Source: Desulfobacterales bacterium
Lineage (GTDB): Bacteria; Desulfobacterota; Desulfobacteria; Desulfobacterales; UBA5852
Assembly: GCA_030066455.1 (NCBI GenBank)
Contig: JASJBQ010000204.1
Coordinates: 1 to 8,519, forward strand
DNA: 8,519 bases
Direction of reading: 5' to 3'
Under the pieces are notes generated by a model, which saw only the letters and a program-made list of their open reading frames with translations, ran no database searches and was not told the origin of the DNA. Both the position numbers and the translations under genes were made by a program. Positions 5,167-8,519 of this stretch are shown one piece after another; the first letter of the stretch is position 1; each line of letters starts with the position of its first letter.

Positions 5167-7264
5167 GGCCTCTCCTGAGCATCACGATCAAACTGACGAT
5201 TTTGAGACCGATCAGGGCCGCGGCCGCAGCAAAAACACCCGCCAAAGGAATCAGGACCACGCTGACGAGCAGGGTACCGGCTGCGGCGCCCATGAGATCG
5301 GCCGAAAACGTACGCGTCACGGCACGGCGGCGACCGCCCTCGATGGCGAGCGCCGCCGGGAACTGGAAACCGCACACCAGCGCCACCAAAAAGCCGAAGG
5401 CCAGAAAGAACCCGGCCGGCAGCCGCTCCCCGGCGGATGCCAGCGCCAGGATAAATCCGCCCACCAGAACTATCAGCAGGACATCGCCGAGCGTCAGGAC
5501 GCTGTGGGCCCGCGAGGCCAGACGGCTGCCCAGCAGGGCGCCAGGCAGAAGGCCGGCAAGAAAGACGGTCACGATCAGTCCGATCTGAAAGTAAATATAA
5601 CCAAACAATACCTGAAAAGCAAAAATCACCAGGATTTCGCTGCCCATGGTGGCGAACCCCGTCGAAAACAGCACGAACTCGGGCCGCGTCATGCGCCCCA
5701 GATACACCACCAGCCCCACGCCGATAACCAGATAGAACCCCAGCGGCGAGGTATCGAAGCGGGCAAACCACTGGTCGAACATGATGCGCATCAAGCGGGG
5801 CTGAAAGTCGGTGTTGGCTGCGGCCGGCACCGTCGCCAGCGCAGCCAGCTTCGTGATGCGCTCGGGCGTCATGTTGCCGTCGAAGTACCCCTTGATATAG
5901 CGCGTCTCGATTTTGCGGTGCGCCAGGCGGTCGGGAATGTCGAGATGGACGGCCTGTCGACGGCAGATAAAAAAGATCCGCAGCCCGGGCAGAAGCTGCA
6001 CGTGGTCGAAATGGCGCGCCGCCGTATGATAGAGTGTGGCCAGTTTGCGCGCCTGAGGGTCGGCCAGGTAGTTGTCGAAACCCTCCATCGAAAAACTGAA
6101 GACTCCGTCCGGAGCCAGCCGGCGGCTGGCCAGGGCGAAGAACTCGTCCGTGAAAAAGCGGTTGACCTGAAAGGTGTCCGGCTCGGGCAGACTGACGATG
6201 ATCGCGTCATAGCGCCCCCCATGGTCCCTGAGAAAGGCCCGGCCGTCGCGATGCCGGACGCTGAGACCGGGAATCGGCGCCAGCAGATTATAGCGGAACT
6301 GGACGGCGGTTACGGCCGGATCCAGTTCGACGTAATCGATCCGCTGCGGCCGGTGCTTGGCCATTTCGCGCAGCATGCCGCCCTCGGCGGCAACGAGCAA
6401 CACCGTCACCGGCCGCTCCAGCTGCGCCAGGGGATAGTGGATGGTCTCCTCGGCCAAAGCCGCATTCTGGGTGCCCGAAACCGGCAGACCGTCCTTGAGG
6501 AGGGTCGTCTGCTCGGCCTGGCGGAGAACGATAATCCGGCCATAGCGCGATTCCTCGTAGTGGACCAGATGCCCGCTCAAGGGCGTCAGCGTATGCCGCT
6601 CCAGCACCCCGCTGCAGAGCATGGCGACAAGAACGACCGCCGCCAGTGTCCAGCGCCAAAGCGGTGGCCGCTTCCCTTCGGCATCGAGCGCCAACGCCGC
6701 GGCCACCAGCGGCAGCCCGGCCAAGGCCGCGGCCTGGAAGGGGGTCGCCCAGTAGATGAGGACAAAAGCGAACAGCGCGCCGCCGCCGGTGTCGCCCAGG
6801 TTGTCGAGGATGTAGATGCGGGCGCCGGGATAGTCGGAGCGACCGCTGCGCCGCAGCACGAAAAGGCTGAAAGGCAGCAGGAACCCCACGAGGAGCCCGT
6901 AGGGCGCGGTGCCGAGCGCAATGGCGAACAGGGTCGGGTAAAAGCCGATCGATGCGCCCGGGAGGAAAATCTCATCGCGTAGCAGCCGGACCGCCGCCAG
7001 TTGGATCGGTCCCAGCGCGGCCAGAACCAGCGAGAGATGCGCCAGCACCGACGGGCGGCAGGCACGCGTCCATCGACCCAGCAGCCGTGCCCCCCATGTG
7101 CCCAGCCCGCCCCAGGCCAGCCAGCAAAACAGAATCAACGCGATCACGAACTCATTGCCCTGGAAGGCGGCCAGGTATTCACGAATGATCGTCAGCTGGG
7201 CCACCACCGAGGCCACACCCGTCGCCACCACCAGCCGGGCGATGGCCCGCTCAAGGTTTTTCAT
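5150..7264 (-). CDS. Polytopic membrane protein with central spermidine-synthase-like domain
   Basis: A 704-residue inner-membrane protein with three parts: an N-terminal membrane block (about residues 10-220), a soluble spermidine/spermine-synthase-like Rossmann domain (about 235-435) and a C-terminal membrane block (about 505-695). In the soluble domain, ESRYGRIIVLR (238-248), LKDGLPVSG, HYPLAQLERPVTVLLVAAEGG (277-296), IDYVELD (309-315), RDGRAFL and NRFFTDEFF (368-376) follow the SpeE fold. The glycine-rich loop is degenerate (AAEGG). The catalytic Asp of aminopropyltransferases, normally in IIVD, is replaced by Ser in IIVSLPEPD (355-363), so true spermidine synthesis is unlikely. Each membrane block begins with a similar motif, suggesting internal duplication. 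ATG 7264 overlaps the Memo-AMMECR1 stop by 14 nt, and its own stop overlaps the radical SAM start by 17 nt. Its substrate is unknown; it may bind SAM or decarboxylated SAM. Confidence 0.8.
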   Translation of the reverse strand: MKNLERAIARLVVATGVASVVAQLTIIREYLAAFQGNEFVIALILFCWLAWGGLGTWGARLLGRWTRACRPSVLAHLSLVLAALGPIQLAAVRLLRDEIFLPGASIGFYPTLFAIALGTAPYGLLVGFLLPFSLFVLRRSGRSDYPGARIYILDNLGDTGGGALFAFVLIYWATPFQAAALAGLPLVAAALALDAEGKRPPLWRWTLAAVVLVAMLCSGVLERHTLTPLSGHLVHYEESRYGRIIVLRQAEQTTLLKDGLPVSGTQNAALAEETIHYPLAQLERPVTVLLVAAEGGMLREMAKHRPQRIDYVELDPAVTAVQFRYNLLAPIPGLSVRHRDGRAFLRDHGGRYDAIIVSLPEPDTFQVNRFFTDEFFALASRRLAPDGVFSFSMEGFDNYLADPQARKLATLYHTAARHFDHVQLLPGLRIFFICRRQAVHLDIPDRLAHRKIETRYIKGYFDGNMTPERITKLAALATVPAAANTDFQPRLMRIMFDQWFARFDTSPLGFYLVIGVGLVVYLGRMTRPEFVLFSTGFATMGSEILVIFAFQVLFGYIYFQIGLIVTVFLAGLLPGALLGSRLASRAHSVLTLGDVLLIVLVGGFILALASAGERLPAGFFLAFGFLVALVCGFQFPAALAIEGGRRRAVTRTFSADLMGAAAGTLLVSVVLIPLAGVFAAAAALIGLKIVSLIVMLRRGHGLQP
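5171..5176 (-). promoter_or_regulatory. Strong Shine-Dalgarno that fixes the radical SAM start
   Basis: On the minus strand AGGAGA lies four bases before ATG 5166, inside the 3' end of the upstream membrane-protein gene. It is the clearest ribosome site in the operon. It confirms that the NRRRFL N-terminus is really translated and not an artefact of an over-long start call. Confidence 0.65.
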
Positions 7265-8519
7265 CGAAGGACTGCGCGCGATAGGTATGCACGATGAGCC
7301 TCTCCCGCAGCCAGCTGTCCGGCCGCAGGCCCGCCTTGCGGCACAGGGCGCTCAAAAAAGCCTCCGGCTCGGGAAGCTGGTCCCACACCTGCGGCAGAAA
7401 AGTCGCCCGGGCAGCGCCCTGCTGCAGGATGACCCCGTCGCGGTGTGGCACGATACGTTCGAGCAGATCGTCCGCATCGCGGTAACGGAGCCGGATGGGC
7501 GCGCTCAGCACACTGACACTCACGGAGAGGGATTCGAGTTCGTCGACAACGAGAGGGGGGAAGCGCGGGTCGCGGAATGCGGCCTTCAGGGCATTCCGGG
7601 GGACGCTCGCGGAGAGTGGTTCGTCGGCAACCAGGTTCCCGATGCAGCCCCGCAGGCGACCGTGGGTTTGAAGGGTTACAAAGTTGCCCCGCCGCTGGGC
7701 GAAGACGGGTGCGTCTGCAAGACGCGCCTCGGCGGCGGCATCGGGCGGGTCGTCGTGGAGAGCCGCCGTGATGGTCTGCCGGGCCAGGTTCACGAGAAGC
7801 GCGCCCTGATCCTGACTGAGTTCGGTTGGTTTGCCGGCACCGCTTCGATGGGCGTCACCGTAGAATGCAAGGGCGGCATAGCCGACGACCCGTTTCTTGT
7901 CGCCGGCCGTGTCCCCGCTGTTGGCATAGTGCAGCAGGGCCGGTTCCCATTCCAGGCGCCGGGCCAGCGTCATCAGGAGCTGCAGCGGGATCTTGCCGCA
8001 GGCGCAGTTCTCGCGCCGCCCCAGGGCGTCAACCGCCAGGCCGGAGATGAGATTGAGGGTTTCGCGGTCGCGTCCCCGCGCCTTTTCGTAGGGCAGGTAG
8101 TGGGAAAGATCCGAGCTGATGACGATGAGGGTTTCGTCATCGAGCAAGGGGGTCAAGGCATCGGCCAGCCGGTCGATGTCGACGGGACCCAGCACGATGG
8201 GCACGAGTTCGAAAACGCCAAGGTAATACTGCAGAAAGGGCAGCACGACTTCCAGTGAATGCTCCTGGATGTCCGAACGGTGGCTGAAGCCAAAAAGCGG
8301 ATGATGGCGACGCAGGCGCCCGGCGTCCGGATGCAGCCGGATACGCCCCAACGGGGTCTGGTAGGCGTTCACGTCGCTGATCACGGCGTTGCGCAAACCG
8401 ACCCGGTGGTCGGGCGCCACCACGATGACCTTGTCGAAGCGCCGCCCCCGGAGCACGTGCCCGACATGGGCCGCCGTCCAACCGGAATAGATATAGCCCG
8501 CATGCGGCATGACCACCGC
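7251..8519 (-). CDS. Memo-AMMECR1 fusion (AmmeMemoRadiSam proteins B and A), N-terminus cut by window edge
   Basis: At least 422 residues; the frame is still open at base 8519, and roughly 40-50 N-terminal residues are missing. Counting from the GTG at 8516, residues 1-220 are a Memo domain, a relative of class III extradiol dioxygenases. It has MPHAGY (His5), VAPDH (His37), IQEHSLEVVLPF (83-94), ISSDLSH (Asp136, His139) and CACGKIP (Cys173), matching the metal-site His, His and Cys of human MEMO1. After a short linker (222-235), residues 236-421 form an AMMECR1 domain: LLVNLARQTI, the signature LRGCIG (288-293), FRDPRFPPL (314-322), GVILQQG (361-367), LPQVWDQLPEP and FLSALCRKAGL. These two proteins are often separate genes; here they are fused. 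It is the first visible gene of the operon; its stop overlaps the next start by 14 nt. The reaction is unknown. Any promoter and signal peptide lie outside the window. Confidence 0.92.
   Translation of the reverse strand, partial: AVVMPHAGYIYSGWTAAHVGHVLRGRRFDKVIVVAPDHRVGLRNAVISDVNAYQTPLGRIRLHPDAGRLRRHHPLFGFSHRSDIQEHSLEVVLPFLQYYLGVFELVPIVLGPVDIDRLADALTPLLDDETLIVISSDLSHYLPYEKARGRDRETLNLISGLAVDALGRRENCACGKIPLQLLMTLARRLEWEPALLHYANSGDTAGDKKRVVGYAALAFYGDAHRSGAGKPTELSQDQGALLVNLARQTITAALHDDPPDAAAEARLADAPVFAQRRGNFVTLQTHGRLRGCIGNLVADEPLSASVPRNALKAAFRDPRFPPLVVDELESLSVSVSVLSAPIRLRYRDADDLLERIVPHRDGVILQQGAARATFLPQVWDQLPEPEAFLSALCRKAGLRPDSWLRERLIVHTYRAQSFDEKP

Noticed and set aside
5045..6982. Open frame of 645 codons on the + strand, opposite the radical SAM and SpeE-like genes
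   Set aside because: It is antisense to two clearly recognisable genes. Its product is rich in Arg, Gln, Gly and His without any domain pattern, and high-GC third positions on the other strand remove stops in this frame.
7098..8258. Open frame of 386 codons on the + strand, opposite the Memo-AMMECR1 gene
   Set aside because: It is the antisense shadow of a gene with full family motifs, and the product has no recognisable motif or membrane segment.

Overview
The window is GC-rich, densely coded chromosomal DNA. The protein families and their arrangement suggest a Gram-negative sulfate-reducer-type bacterium of the Desulfobacterota (Desulfosarcina/Desulfobacter-like). This placement is inferred from how the proteins read; no rRNA or other marker gene is present. 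There are no tRNA or rRNA genes, insertion sequences, CRISPR arrays or phage genes.

Left part (1-3464, + strand): three apparently independent genes. The first is the 3' end of a DegP/DegQ-type periplasmic serine protease; only the two PDZ domains are in the window. After a gap containing a strong GC hairpin comes a 12-TM-type major facilitator resembling the folate-biopterin transporter (BT1/FBT) family. A second gap carries a tandem 8-bp repeat and a small palindrome. It precedes an exported family-3 (amino-acid-type) ABC solute-binding protein that has no permease or ATPase gene beside it.

Right part (3591-8519, - strand): a tightly packed operon read from right to left, whose genes overlap by 14, 17 and 8 nt. 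In transcription order it encodes (i) a fused Memo-AMMECR1 protein, cut at its N-terminus by the window edge, (ii) a 704-residue polytopic membrane protein with a spermidine-synthase-like domain between two membrane blocks, (iii) the matching AmmeMemoRadiSam radical SAM enzyme, unusually with a twin-arginine-type N-terminal signal, and (iv) a small four-helix membrane protein resembling ATP synthase subunit I. Genes (i) and (iii) form the known but biochemically unresolved AmmeMemoRadiSam system. The coupled membrane SpeE-like protein, the apparent export signal on the radical SAM enzyme and the AtpI-like tail gene are the most interesting features here, and together they suggest a membrane-associated version of the system. 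The convergent junction at 3465-3590 holds several GC-rich inverted repeats that could end transcription from both sides.

Long open frames antisense to the right-hand operon exist, but they look like shadows of high-GC codon use.
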